Shown: in pieces, positions 53,917-63,298 of the stretch
Layout: each line of letters begins with the position of its first letter
Numbering within the stretch: position 1 is the first letter of the stretch
Translations under genes and position numbers: made by a program
Notes under the pieces: model-generated
Databases searched by the model: none
What the model was told of the DNA's origin: nothing
Seen by the model: only the letters and a program-made list of their open reading frames with translations
Assembly (NCBI RefSeq): GCF_900129215.1
Contig: NZ_FQUQ01000001.1
Span: 744,001-808,000, forward strand
Direction of reading: 5' to 3'
DNA length: 64,000 nt
DNA from: Pedobacter caeni
GTDB taxonomy: Bacteria > Bacteroidota > Bacteroidia > Sphingobacteriales > Sphingobacteriaceae

Positions 53917-55122
53917 TTATCCGACGTTATACTGTGGATCCCATTTTTCGATGCGTTCTCCATATAAGGCCTTATTTGCCAGGTGAACACATATTGCGGT
54001 CGTGGCTCCGGTAATCACATTTGAATCCGGCTGACGCTTTTCTACAATCGATTTATGAAAGTCCTTTAACGAATAATAAGTACCATCTTTAGCCGGAAGA
54101 TCTGTTTTTATGGGAATTCCGCCATCTTTATTCCATACGATTTTTGTCGCCCCGGTCACTCCATCAACCGTCTCCAGTTCTTTTTTGATGGTTTTTTCGG
54201 GATAAAATATAGCTTCATTTACCAATAAGGAGATGGTTCCTTTTGTCCCTTTCAGTTTAAACAAATAGCTATCCCGCTCATTTGCAAGGGTAGTGCCGAA
54301 GTTTCCGATCATTCCTTCTTTGGCATAACGGAACATCACCTGAACATTGTCGTAAGTCTCTCTGCCATCTTTATAAAAATCAATTCCTCCGGTAGCAAAG
54401 ATTTCCTGTGGATGGGTATCAAATGCCCAGTTGATGAAGTCCATCTGATGGGAGAGGAGCTCTGCCATCAATCCACCAGAATACTCTTTATACATCCGCC
54501 AGTTGATTTTTCTTTCCAAAGATGGGTCAGGAACATTTCTGCGCCAGTTGTTGTTTCTGTCCCAACGGCTTTCCACCTGAGTTACTTTGCCCAGATAGCC
54601 TTTATCGATCATCTCTTTTACCTTGTAATAGATAGGGGCATAGCGGTATTGATGACCAACCTGTAAAATCTGATCAGGATGCGCTTTAACGATCTTTACC
54701 AGGTCCAGCGCCTCGGTAATGTTATAGGTCATCGTTTTTTCCAGATAAACATGTTTACCTGCCTTTAACGCATCCACAGCAATCGGAAAATGCATGTTCA
54801 AAGGAGTAGAGATAAACACTGCGCTGATGGTTTTATCGTCCAGCAGCGCCTTGTAATCTTTGTATTGTTTTACACCCGGTTGTTGTCTCAGCGTTTCGTT
54901 AAGCCTAAAATCCAGTACATCACAAATCGCTGCTACTTCAAATTCTTCAGGAAGCTGTCTGGCGATGTGAAGAAGCCCTTTTCCCCGGTCGCCACAGCCA
55001 ATTACGGCTATTTTGATCTTTCTTTCCGGATCTAAACTATCCATTCTTCCGAACATATCTTTAGGCAGCAATAATCCGCCGGCCAGAATTCCTGTACTTT
55101 GTATGAATTTTCTTCTGAACAT
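53917..55122 (-). CDS. Exported Gfo/Idh/MocA family oxidoreductase
   Basis: 401 aa. N-terminal Tat-like signal (MFRRKFIQSTGILAGGLLLP), a Rossmann domain (IKIAVIGCGDRGKGLL) and a Gfo/Idh/MocA C-terminal domain (GGLMAELLSHQMDFINWAF). The usual EKP sequence reads EKT (YLEKTMTYN). It should oxidise or reduce a sugar using tightly bound NAD(P) in the periplasm. Last gene of the four-gene operon, 2 bases after its paralogue. Confidence 0.92.
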   Translation of the reverse strand: MFRRKFIQSTGILAGGLLLPKDMFGRMDSLDPERKIKIAVIGCGDRGKGLLHIARQLPEEFEVAAICDVLDFRLNETLRQQPGVKQYKDYKALLDDKTISAVFISTPLNMHFPIAVDALKAGKHVYLEKTMTYNITEALDLVKIVKAHPDQILQVGHQYRYAPIYYKVKEMIDKGYLGKVTQVESRWDRNNNWRRNVPDPSLERKINWRMYKEYSGGLMAELLSHQMDFINWAFDTHPQEIFATGGIDFYKDGRETYDNVQVMFRYAKEGMIGNFGTTLANERDSYLFKLKGTKGTISLLVNEAIFYPEKTIKKELETVDGVTGATKIVWNKDGGIPIKTDLPAKDGTYYSLKDFHKSIVEKRQPDSNVITGATTAICVHLANKALYGERIEKWDPQYNVG

Positions 55123-55124
55123 CT

Positions 55125-56483
55125 TTAATATTTAAATACTTTACCGTCCACCATCACTTCCTGTGTGGCTTCATCGAAGATCGCTTTTTTTCCTGTTCTT
55201 ACGGCAGCATTGGTCATGATATTTGCGATAGAATGGTAATAACCAGCTTCTACCGGGGCATTTGTCTGTTCACGGCTACGGATACATTCCATCCAGTTTC
55301 TCATGTGTGCAGAAGTCAGCTTGTCTCCACCTGTATTGGCGGAGGCCACCACTTTCTCCATCATATCCGTGAGTTTTAATTCAGGAAGCAGGTTTGGAGG
55401 TAGTTTCATTGCCTTTGCGGCATTCTCTTTTAATCCACCTTTTGGAGACACCATATTGGTGTTGAGGTTCAGTTCTCCTCCGTTGGAATAGTATATTTCT
55501 GCCGGATTTTCATCGCCATTGTGCATTCTTGAAGTGAAGACCACCTGAAATCCATTCTGAGCATCATTTTCTTTACCATAGTCAAATACAGCCGTGGTGG
55601 TATCCCAGTTCCGGCGACCATCTTTCCATTGGTAAATCCCTCCGTTGGCCACTACACTTCTCGGGTGTTTCAGTCCGGTAAACCAGTGTACTGTATCGAT
55701 CTGATGCGACATCCATTGGCCAGGCATCCCTGAGGAATATGGCCAGAACAAGCGGTATTCCAGGTATTTTCTTGGATCCCATTCTTCAAAAGGGCGGTTG
55801 ATCAGAAATCTTTTCCAGTCGGTATCTTCCTGTTTCAGTTTTGCCACCAGTTCTGGTCTTCTCCATCGGCCCGGCTGGTTGACATTCCAGCTCAGCTCCA
55901 CCATCGTGATGTCACCAAACTTGCCATCCTGAATAAATTTTGAAGCTGCTTTGTAATTTCCACCACTTCTTCGTTGAGAACCAATCTGCAGGATTTGTTT
56001 AGATTCTTTTACCGCTTTTAAAGCTGCTCTGGCATCTTCCATCGTTTCAGCAAAGGGTTTCTCGCAGTATACATCACACTTCGCTTTAATCGCTTCGATG
56101 GCATGAACAGCATGTTGAAAATCAGCAGTGCTGACGATCACAGCATCAATATCCTTCAGGTTGTAAAGCTCGTCATTGTTGCGGCAAGCCGTAATGTCGT
56201 GTCCGAACTTTGTTTTGAGCAGGTCTACACCCAGGTTACGACGGTAATTCCAAAGGTCTGAGACTGCCACCATATCAAAATTGAGTTCTTTATGGTGGTT
56301 CAGAAAACTCGGTAATAATGAACCCGCAAAACGGTCGGAGAAGCCGACTACACCAACTCTGACACGGTCGTTGGCACCGATAATATTTCCATAACTTTTT
56401 GCACTTAAACCCATTGTTCCCATATAGGTTCCTGCAGCTGCAATCGCAGATTGTTTAATAAATTTTCTTCTTGAGGATAACAT
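55125..56483 (-). CDS. Exported Gfo/Idh/MocA family oxidoreductase (paralogue)
   Basis: 452 aa. Tat signal with twin arginines (SSRRKFIKQSAIAAAGTYMG), Rossmann fold (VRVGVVGFSDRFAGSLL), intact EKP motif (DVYCEKPFAET) and the family His-Asp element (GQWMSHQIDTVHWF). Differs enough from its downstream neighbour to have a separate step. Third gene of the operon; 12 bases after the DUF1080 gene. Confidence 0.93.
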   Translation of the reverse strand: MLSSRRKFIKQSAIAAAGTYMGTMGLSAKSYGNIIGANDRVRVGVVGFSDRFAGSLLPSFLNHHKELNFDMVAVSDLWNYRRNLGVDLLKTKFGHDITACRNNDELYNLKDIDAVIVSTADFQHAVHAIEAIKAKCDVYCEKPFAETMEDARAALKAVKESKQILQIGSQRRSGGNYKAASKFIQDGKFGDITMVELSWNVNQPGRWRRPELVAKLKQEDTDWKRFLINRPFEEWDPRKYLEYRLFWPYSSGMPGQWMSHQIDTVHWFTGLKHPRSVVANGGIYQWKDGRRNWDTTTAVFDYGKENDAQNGFQVVFTSRMHNGDENPAEIYYSNGGELNLNTNMVSPKGGLKENAAKAMKLPPNLLPELKLTDMMEKVVASANTGGDKLTSAHMRNWMECIRSREQTNAPVEAGYYHSIANIMTNAAVRTGKKAIFDEATQEVMVDGKVFKY

Positions 56484-56495
56484 AAACAGGGGGAT

Positions 56496-57857
56496 TTAAA
56501 GTTGTTTCAATTTAATGCTTCTGAAAGATACCTGATCGCCATGATCCTGGATCAGGATATGTCCTTGTTTAGCCATTCCAAAATCTTTCCAGTTTTTGTA
56601 TTTACTATCTGCAACCAGGGCCAGGAATTCTGCTGATCCCCTGGTATATTCCAGGATTTTATAGCCATTTAACCAGTATTCGATCTTGTTATCCGGATAT
56701 ACGCGGATCAGTCCTCTGTTCCATTCACCGATTTTCTTTTGCGCGTTAGGGATTTTTTTGCTCGTCATGAGATCGTAAAGGGAACCCAGTGTACGGTTGC
56801 CATCTTTTCCAAGTTTTGCATCCGGATGTTTTGCATCATCAAGGATCTGATATTCCGGGCCAATTGCCGAACCTTTATTTCCTTCTGTCAGTGTGACAAA
56901 GTATTTAATTCCGCTATTTGCACCTTCGGTAAGTTTGAAATCGAATTTCAATTCAAAAGCGGAATATTGTTTTTCAGTCACGATATCGCCGCCATTGGTA
57001 GATTCTGCACCTGTAGATTTCTGAACACTCAGCTCTCCGTCTTTGATAGACCAGCCTGTTTCAGGAAAAGCGGTTTTATAAGCTCCTTTCCATCCTTTGC
57101 TCGTTTTGCCATCCCACAACAAAGAATATCCTTCGGCCTTTTCCTGAGCAGAAAGGTTATTTGGAACAAGGTTTACGACAAATATCCCGTCATTTTTGGA
57201 AGGTTTAAGGTTTTCGGTCTGAATGCGGATATTCCTCCAGCGGATTTGTTTGCCTGGCTGGTCATTTTTGCCGATGCTATGAACCTGTAATGCGATGAAT
57301 CCGGAAGGGGTAAGGTTATCCACTACATTGGCAGTCGGAATGCCATTGATCCAGGTGCGGATAGAACTGCCGATACATTCTACTCTGTATTTGTTCCACT
57401 GGTTATTTTTAAAGGCTGTTTTTCCTGTCGGATTGATGTCCAGAGGATATAGCCAGCCTCTTCTTGATTCGTCATAAATTCCACCGCTAAACTGACGGTC
57501 TGAAGGATCGATCTCTACCTGATATCCATGTACCCGGCCATTCAGGTGGTCGGCTTTGCTTTCACTGCGGATCTGAACTCCTGAATTCATAGCAGGATCT
57601 ACCCATAGTTCCAGTTCCAGGATAAAATCCCCGTAATTCTTTTCTGTGGTCAGGAAGGAGTTTGGCTGATTGGAGACAGTGGTTCCTACGATCTCCCCGT
57701 TAACGGCTTCGTATTTTGCCTGTCCATTGAGTTGTTTCCAGCCGGCCAGGTCTTTACCATTAAAGAGGTTCTGCCATTTTTGCGCCTGAGCCTGAAAGGC
57801 TATGGAAGAAGATCCCAGTAACAATGCGGCTAAAATTAACAATTGTTTGTTTTTCAT
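56496..57857 (-). CDS. Double DUF1080 protein (3-keto-disaccharide hydrolase-type domains)
   Basis: 453 aa, signal peptide to about residue 25. Two tandem DUF1080 beta-sandwich domains: residues 28-212 ([35 protein letters not shown]) and 240-453 ([35 protein letters not shown]). Single-domain members act on 3-keto-glycosides; doubling is a common variant in Bacteroidota. Works with the Gfo/Idh/MocA enzymes of the operon, which would make or use 3-keto sugars. Confidence 0.92.
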   Translation of the reverse strand: MKNKQLLILAALLLGSSSIAFQAQAQKWQNLFNGKDLAGWKQLNGQAKYEAVNGEIVGTTVSNQPNSFLTTEKNYGDFILELELWVDPAMNSGVQIRSESKADHLNGRVHGYQVEIDPSDRQFSGGIYDESRRGWLYPLDINPTGKTAFKNNQWNKYRVECIGSSIRTWINGIPTANVVDNLTPSGFIALQVHSIGKNDQPGKQIRWRNIRIQTENLKPSKNDGIFVVNLVPNNLSAQEKAEGYSLLWDGKTSKGWKGAYKTAFPETGWSIKDGELSVQKSTGAESTNGGDIVTEKQYSAFELKFDFKLTEGANSGIKYFVTLTEGNKGSAIGPEYQILDDAKHPDAKLGKDGNRTLGSLYDLMTSKKIPNAQKKIGEWNRGLIRVYPDNKIEYWLNGYKILEYTRGSAEFLALVADSKYKNWKDFGMAKQGHILIQDHGDQVSFRSIKLKQL

Positions 57858-57891
57858 TTTGTGTGTTTGGGTTGTGGTTAGTATATGGTTC

Positions 57892-58920
57892 TTATTTTAT
57901 TTTACTGAATTCCTGTGCCTGTTGAGTTAAACTGGCTACACTTGGTTTTTCTGATGAATTAAGGAGTACCCGGTAACGGAAAGTCACAGATGTTCCGGGG
58001 AGCAGGCGCAGGTTAAGGTGTTCTTTCCCCTTGCTGAACACTTCCTGACCCAGGGGATTTGCGGCAAACAAACCATAATCACGGGCATGCCAGTAAGTAG
58101 GGTAACCTGGATTTTCAGGATGATCGATAATGGCTACAGAAAGCGCTTTTCCATCTTTTACACCAGATAGCAAACACCAGTCGGCCCTGGTTCCCCAGGC
58201 TTCATTTCCCTTTTTTCCCTGACTGGTCAGGTAATCCCCATTTGCCCCATTTGAAGAGGCGGATACTTTGGTCCGGTTTCCCTGGGCATCGCTAAATTCA
58301 ACCACCTGATCGGAAGGCAATTCCAGCTCTCTCGTCACACGAAGGCCAAGCATTCCATCTTTCACATCTTTAAAAAGGACAGTATCCTGTGCGGTAAGGG
58401 TAGTAATTCTATCAATGGTTCTGGTATGTTCTGTTCCGGAGAAAATCAAGGTGGTTTCTTCATTTAGCAATACATGCTGATCCTGTCTCTCCCAATTTGC
58501 AGTATAAACGATCTTTCCTTGCTCATTGCCACCCTTGACCTGCGCAATGCGGACCGACCTGATCCATCCGTATTTGTTTTTTTTCTCTGCAGGGATATTG
58601 TAGGAATTGTTCCAGAAATCAAGTCCGTTGACGCTTTCATAGTTTAGCCATAAGCCCACATGGTGAGGATGATCTGTTCTTTCCTGATCCCTTGTTGCTA
58701 AAGGAAAACCACGGGTAAGGGTTAATCCTCCGGCTGCATTTAAAGGATATAATATGGGTTTTTCGATTTTATCAGAAAAAAGGAAACTACTGAGCAGCTC
58801 CCCATCCACCATGACATCTATTTGATCTTCTTCTTTATAAGAGTTAAAAGAAACCTTTTTAGTTTGCGCATTCAGCAACATACTAAGGCCAAGGAAGACC
58901 AGTGTCAGGTATTTGTTCAT
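57892..58920 (-). CDS. PmoA-like (DUF6807) exported protein
   Basis: 342 aa with a signal peptide to about residue 19 (LLNAQTKK). PmoA/DUF6807 features: [53 protein letters not shown]. The family occurs beside sugar oxidoreductases and DUF1080 genes; function unproven. First gene of the operon, 34 bases before the DUF1080 gene. Confidence 0.9.
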   Translation of the reverse strand: MNKYLTLVFLGLSMLLNAQTKKVSFNSYKEEDQIDVMVDGELLSSFLFSDKIEKPILYPLNAAGGLTLTRGFPLATRDQERTDHPHHVGLWLNYESVNGLDFWNNSYNIPAEKKNKYGWIRSVRIAQVKGGNEQGKIVYTANWERQDQHVLLNEETTLIFSGTEHTRTIDRITTLTAQDTVLFKDVKDGMLGLRVTRELELPSDQVVEFSDAQGNRTKVSASSNGANGDYLTSQGKKGNEAWGTRADWCLLSGVKDGKALSVAIIDHPENPGYPTYWHARDYGLFAANPLGQEVFSKGKEHLNLRLLPGTSVTFRYRVLLNSSEKPSVASLTQQAQEFSKIK

Positions 58921-59108
58921 ATTTGGTGAGCTAGGATTAAAATTCAGCAGCTCAGGCTAACTGAGACTATTGTTTTAAGCTAATATACTTTTCTTAACAC
59001 ATAAACCATTCTGAAAGCGCCTTAATCGCCTGAAAAAATTACGAAAACGATGGAGTAGGATACAGGTTCTCCCAAATTACCCTTATCATTGTGTATAGCA
59101 ATCTGCAG

Positions 59109-60176
59109 ATGAACAGGAAACATTTTCTCTCTTTTATGGCCATGGCGGGAGCGACATTACCCGCATTGCAATCTTTTGGAAGCTCAGGATTTCTGGATCC
59201 TGCAGTAACATCGGAAGATCCTATAACGGCATCAGATCCGTTGGCAGGATCAAAGATTCCCGACTATTTAAAAGCAGGGGATACGATAGGGATCACTTGT
59301 CCGGCAGGTTTCATTACGATGGCAGAGATATTGCCCTCTGTTCAATTGATGGAGAGCTGGGGATTCCGGGTTAAAATAGGGAAAACTGTTGACCGCAGGG
59401 ATTTTACCTTTGGGGGCTCTGATCAGGAGCGGATGCTGGACCTGCAGAACATGCTGGATGATCCGGAATTAAAGGCTATTATGTGTGCCAGGGGAGGTTA
59501 TGGAGCAGTACGCATCATAGACCTGCTGAATTTTGACCGTTTTGTGGAACATCCGAAATGGATCATCGGCTTTAGCGATGTGACGGTATTGCATTGTCAC
59601 CTGAGTCGCAAATACGGCATTGCTTCTATACATTCTAAAATGTGCAATAGTTTCCCCTCAGACTGGACATTGGCTGATCCTGTTCAGGTCGAAACGATTT
59701 TGTCTATCCGGCAGGCCCTGAGTGGCAATCAGTTGAAATACACCGCTCCTCCGGTTAGTTTTAACCGACCTGGAAAAGCCGAAGGTGTTCTTGCAGGAGG
59801 AAATCTGAGCATCATTGAAACCCTTGCCGGCAGTAAATCTGACCTGAAGACGGACGGAAAAATACTGTTCCTGGAAGACACTGGGGAATACCTTTACCGC
59901 ATAGACCGCATGTTCTGGAACCTGAAAAGAACCGGGAAACTGGATCAGCTGCAGGGCCTCATTATTGGAGGTTTTAAAGTGAAACCCGATGATCCCGGAG
60001 AAGAGTTCGGCAGAACGGTTTATGAAATTGTTCAGGAAAAGATAAAAGAATACAATTACCCGGTCTGCTTTGATTTTCCGGTAGGTCATCAAAAGAATAA
60101 TTTCGCCTTAAAATGCGGGGTCAAACATACTTTTGAAGTCAACGGTAATGGCAGCAGCCTGACTTCACTGTATTAA
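59109..60176 (+). CDS. Exported LD-carboxypeptidase (peptidase S66)
   Basis: 355 aa from the ATG at 59109, which starts a Tat-like or Sec signal (MNRKHFLSFMAMAGATLPAL); a GTG at 59091 adds six residues. S66 catalytic elements: nucleophile S156 in GFSDVTVLH, Glu in FLEDTGEYLYRIDRM and His in DFPVGHQKNNF. It cleaves the terminal D-alanine from peptidoglycan tetrapeptides; some members instead cleave microcin-type peptides. Single gene; its TAA overlaps that of the convergent small gene in TTAA. Confidence 0.92.
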   Translation: MNRKHFLSFMAMAGATLPALQSFGSSGFLDPAVTSEDPITASDPLAGSKIPDYLKAGDTIGITCPAGFITMAEILPSVQLMESWGFRVKIGKTVDRRDFTFGGSDQERMLDLQNMLDDPELKAIMCARGGYGAVRIIDLLNFDRFVEHPKWIIGFSDVTVLHCHLSRKYGIASIHSKMCNSFPSDWTLADPVQVETILSIRQALSGNQLKYTAPPVSFNRPGKAEGVLAGGNLSIIETLAGSKSDLKTDGKILFLEDTGEYLYRIDRMFWNLKRTGKLDQLQGLIIGGFKVKPDDPGEEFGRTVYEIVQEKIKEYNYPVCFDFPVGHQKNNFALKCGVKHTFEVNGNGSSLTSLY

Positions 60177-60412
60177 CCTTTCTTTTTTCTGCTGAACCAG
60201 GATTTCACCTTATTAAAAAGGGAACCTACTTTTTCTTTGGGTTTTTTCGTGTATTTCCGGATCAGATAACCGGGACTATATTGGTGTATATATGTTTTTA
60301 CCCCGTCTTTAATGGAATCCTCGTGTTGCTTACTGTCGTTCTGAAGCTCCTTCTGCTTGTTCTTGAGATCCCTTAAGTTATGGATCTCTTTGTAATCGTA
60401 AATTTTTCCCAT
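60173..60412 (-). CDS. Small basic protein, function unknown
   Basis: 79 aa. The first half is helical and charged (LRDLKNKQKELQNDSKQHED), the end is strongly basic (VKSWFSRKKKG). No signal or membrane segment. It follows the YtxH gene by 9 bases, so it is probably co-transcribed and may act at the membrane or with nucleic acid. Confidence 0.7.
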   Translation of the reverse strand: MGKIYDYKEIHNLRDLKNKQKELQNDSKQHEDSIKDGVKTYIHQYSPGYLIRKYTKKPKEKVGSLFNKVKSWFSRKKKG

Positions 60413-60421
60413 CTATACTGT

Positions 60422-60682
60422 CTATACGTGTTCGACATGATCACTATAATCATCTCTGTCAAAACTTTCACTGATCGCATTGCTCAACCGATCTTTAATA
60501 TTTCCTAAATGATTGATTTTATTCTCTGTTCCTTCCTGAATATTATATCCCAGGTCTTTTATAGACAAACTCAAATCATCACGGGTATCACTTCCTTTTT
60601 CCGGAGCAAGTAGTAACCCTAAAGCAGCTCCTGCTGCCATCCCTGCAAACACGCCCAATAGTATTCTTGTATTTTCGTTCAT
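60422..60682 (-). CDS. YtxH domain protein
   Basis: 86 aa. A single Gly-rich membrane segment at residues 8-27 (GVFAGMAAGAALGLLLAPEKG) followed by a charged helical tail, the YtxH pattern linked with general stress responses. Start at the ATG at 60682. First of a two-gene operon. Confidence 0.9.
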   Translation of the reverse strand: MNENTRILLGVFAGMAAGAALGLLLAPEKGSDTRDDLSLSIKDLGYNIQEGTENKINHLGNIKDRLSNAISESFDRDDYSDHVEHV

Positions 60683-60782
60683 AAAAAATTCATTGTTCTT
60701 CGTTCATTATAAACTGATACAACAGCAGATTTGTTTTTAGAATTCCTAACTTTAGGCAATTATCATAGATACCCTAAATCCT

Positions 60783-62156
60783 TTGAGCACTATCCCTTCT
60801 ATAAAGCTGTCCGAGCTGACCAGTCAAATCCAACAGGTAATTGACGGATTTTTCGGACATAAGACCTTCTGGATCATTGCCGATATCACCAACTATACCT
60901 ATAAACCTCAAAGCAATTATCATTATTTTGAGCTGGTAGAGAAGGATAAGTCGGCGGCAAGAATCCTGGCAAAGGTAGCAGGAAGGGCATGGGGTAATGC
61001 TTCGGTCAACATCTCTAATTTTGAGAAAGCAACGGGTCAGAAATTCAAAAATGACATCAATGTATTGATCCAGGTATCGGTACAATATAACCCATCTTTT
61101 GGCTTGCAACTGAACCTCCTGGATATCGATACCAATTTTACTTTAGGCTTATTTGAACAGCAACGCAAGGAGACACTGGAAAGACTGCTCCGGGAAAATC
61201 AGGCTTTTATTAAAAAAGCGGGAGATGGTTATCTGACCAGGAACAGTTCATTGGTATTAAACCAGGTCATTCAACGGATTGCGGTCATTTCGTCTGATAC
61301 TTCGGCAGGATTTCAGGATTTCAAACACAGCCTGGAGCACAATCCTTTTGGCTATAAATTTGATGTTGACGATTACTTTGCCCTGGTACAAGGGGATGGG
61401 AATGCCAAACAGTTCCTTGCGAGGATCATAGAGGTATACGAATCGCAAAAGCCTTATGATGCACTGGTGATCATCCGGGGAGGAGGGGCACAGACCGACT
61501 TTCTGATTTTTGACAATTATGAGCTCAACCGGGCGATTGCCAAGTTTCCGATTCCTGTCATCACCGGCATCGGTCATCAGAAAAATGAGACCATTGCTGA
61601 TCTGATGGCCCATACTTCCACCAAAACACCAACTAAAGCCGCTGAGTTTATCATCGCACATAACCGGACTTTTGAAGACAACCTGATTGGCATCCAGAAA
61701 ATGCTGCTGATCAAGACTTATCAAATGATCAATCACCATAAAGACAGGCTCGTACGTCTCAATCAGATTACGATCAATACCACGAGGAATGTGTTACACG
61801 AGCACCATAAAAACATCATGAACCTGTCCGGACTGATGCTGAGTTATCCCAGGATCGTGATTTCCAACAAGCGGAAAGACCTGAGCAACCTGGCATTGAA
61901 CCTACAGTCTTACAGTAAAATGTATTTTCTCAATAAGACTGCTCATATTGCTCATTTTCAGTCGGTGATGAGGATCATGAGCCCGCAGAATATCCTGAAT
62001 AAGGGTTTTGCCATCCTGAAAGTAAATGGAAAGATCACCGGGGATGCGGATCAGATTGAGGTAGGCACCGAATTAACCGTAAGACTGGCCAGTTCAGAAA
62101 TAAAAACAATTGTAAAATCTAAATCTGCATACGATGAAAACGAATTTAACTTATGA
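60783..62156 (+). CDS. xseA: Exodeoxyribonuclease VII large subunit
   Basis: 457 aa. N-terminal OB fold (TFWIIADITNYTYKP), then the exonuclease VII catalytic region (IAVISSDTSAGFQDF, VIIRGGGAQTDFLIFDNYEL, PVITGIGHQKNETIADLMAH). The start is TTG at 60783: an in-frame stop lies 28 bases upstream without any ATG between, and the next ATG is far inside the fold. With XseB it degrades single-stranded DNA to oligonucleotides. It overlaps xseB by 23 bases. Confidence 0.93.
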   Translation: MSTIPSIKLSELTSQIQQVIDGFFGHKTFWIIADITNYTYKPQSNYHYFELVEKDKSAARILAKVAGRAWGNASVNISNFEKATGQKFKNDINVLIQVSVQYNPSFGLQLNLLDIDTNFTLGLFEQQRKETLERLLRENQAFIKKAGDGYLTRNSSLVLNQVIQRIAVISSDTSAGFQDFKHSLEHNPFGYKFDVDDYFALVQGDGNAKQFLARIIEVYESQKPYDALVIIRGGGAQTDFLIFDNYELNRAIAKFPIPVITGIGHQKNETIADLMAHTSTKTPTKAAEFIIAHNRTFEDNLIGIQKMLLIKTYQMINHHKDRLVRLNQITINTTRNVLHEHHKNIMNLSGLMLSYPRIVISNKRKDLSNLALNLQSYSKMYFLNKTAHIAHFQSVMRIMSPQNILNKGFAILKVNGKITGDADQIEVGTELTVRLASSEIKTIVKSKSAYDENEFNL

Positions 62157-62337
62157 GCTCGCCTATAGGGAACTTGCCGAAATAGCACAGGAAATAGAGA
62201 CAGAATCTGTTTCTGTGGATGTTCTTGCAGAAAAGGTGAAAAGAGCATCCGAGCTCATTGAATTCTGTCAGAACAAGTTGCGCGCAACGGAGACAGAAGT
62301 AAATAAAATCATTAAGCAAATGGAGAATCAAAAGTAG
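62134..62337 (+). CDS. xseB: Exodeoxyribonuclease VII small subunit
   Basis: 67 aa, two helices as usual for XseB: YELAYRELAEIAQEIETES and ASELIEFCQNKLRATETEVN. It binds the coiled-coil region of XseA in several copies and is needed for activity. Starts within the end of xseA. Confidence 0.93.
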   Translation: MKTNLTYELAYRELAEIAQEIETESVSVDVLAEKVKRASELIEFCQNKLRATETEVNKIIKQMENQK

Positions 62338-62377
62338 TATCTTAGTCAGATTCGTAAACCATTAAAGCTTAAACAAT

Positions 62378-63298
62378 ATGTCTACACAAGGGAATTTTAA
62401 TGCCGAACAAGAAGAAGAGTTTTTCAATAAGATTGACCAGGTTTATGATTTAACGGAGGCCTCAGATTTTGATGCTGCAGAACAGTTGTTGTTGCAGATC
62501 GATGGTTCCATTTCCGGCCCTAAGGAAAACAGTAGTGTAGGAGGGGTGGTGCTGGACAGCATTTATTCTTTTTATGAACAGACCGGGGCACTGGAAAAAG
62601 CATTGCCTTATTTCCTGGAGGAAACAGACTATCTGAAGGAAAAGATGAACCATCAGAAGATCAATTCCACGCGTCATTTTCTAACCACCGGTGCCATTTA
62701 TTATGCATTGAAAGAGTTGGATCAGGCAAGGACTTATTTTGGGATTGCCTACGAAAAGGAAGGCGCCCGTATTTTTCAGGATGAGAATTCCGATTACCTG
62801 AGAATCGCATTGATGGATGATGCAGAATTTGAAGCTTTTAAAGCGGATTTTGTGCCAAATAAGGACGAGGAACAGCTGGAACTCACAGAAGAGCAACAGG
62901 AACTTCTGGACAAGTATTGTGAAGAGGGGAATGAGGAAATGGACAAAGAGAATTTCTCTGCTGCCATTGCTGCCTTTAACAAAGCGCTGGATGTATTACC
63001 TCAGCCCAAAGACGATTGGGAAGCGACTGCATGGATTTCCGCTTCTATTGGTGATGCTTATTTCAGCGAGAAAAAATACAAAGAAGCTTTAGACCATTTG
63101 CACCGTGCGTACCAGATCTACGGATCTGAGGAACCCAATGCATTTGTATTGCTCCGTATGGGCCAAAGTTACCTTGAGCTTAACGAAGAAAAACATGCCA
63201 CAGATTACCTGCACCATGCCTATAAACTGGAAGGGAAGGACTTATTTGAGGATGATAAAAAATACCTTAAATTTTTAAGCTCGAAAGTAAAACTATAA
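62378..63298 (+). CDS. Tetratricopeptide repeat protein
   Basis: 306 aa, acidic, soluble, made of about six TPR-like helix pairs (for example ALPYFLEETDYLKEKM, AIAAFNKALDVLP, ALDHLHRAYQIYG, ATDYLHHAYKLEG). A protein-protein scaffold; partner unknown. Starts 40 bases after xseB and may share its transcript. Overlaps the convergent epimerase gene by 6 bases. Confidence 0.88.
   Translation: MSTQGNFNAEQEEEFFNKIDQVYDLTEASDFDAAEQLLLQIDGSISGPKENSSVGGVVLDSIYSFYEQTGALEKALPYFLEETDYLKEKMNHQKINSTRHFLTTGAIYYALKELDQARTYFGIAYEKEGARIFQDENSDYLRIALMDDAEFEAFKADFVPNKDEEQLELTEEQQELLDKYCEEGNEEMDKENFSAAIAAFNKALDVLPQPKDDWEATAWISASIGDAYFSEKKYKEALDHLHRAYQIYGSEEPNAFVLLRMGQSYLELNEEKHATDYLHHAYKLEGKDLFEDDKKYLKFLSSKVKL

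Noticed and set aside
56739..57290. 183-codon plus-strand open frame opposite the DUF1080 gene
   Set aside because: Shadow of a strongly supported gene; Phe/Cys/Ile-rich composition is typical of antisense frames.
61257..61739. 160-codon minus-strand open frame inside xseA
   Set aside because: Antisense to the conserved catalytic region of exonuclease VII; no independent support.
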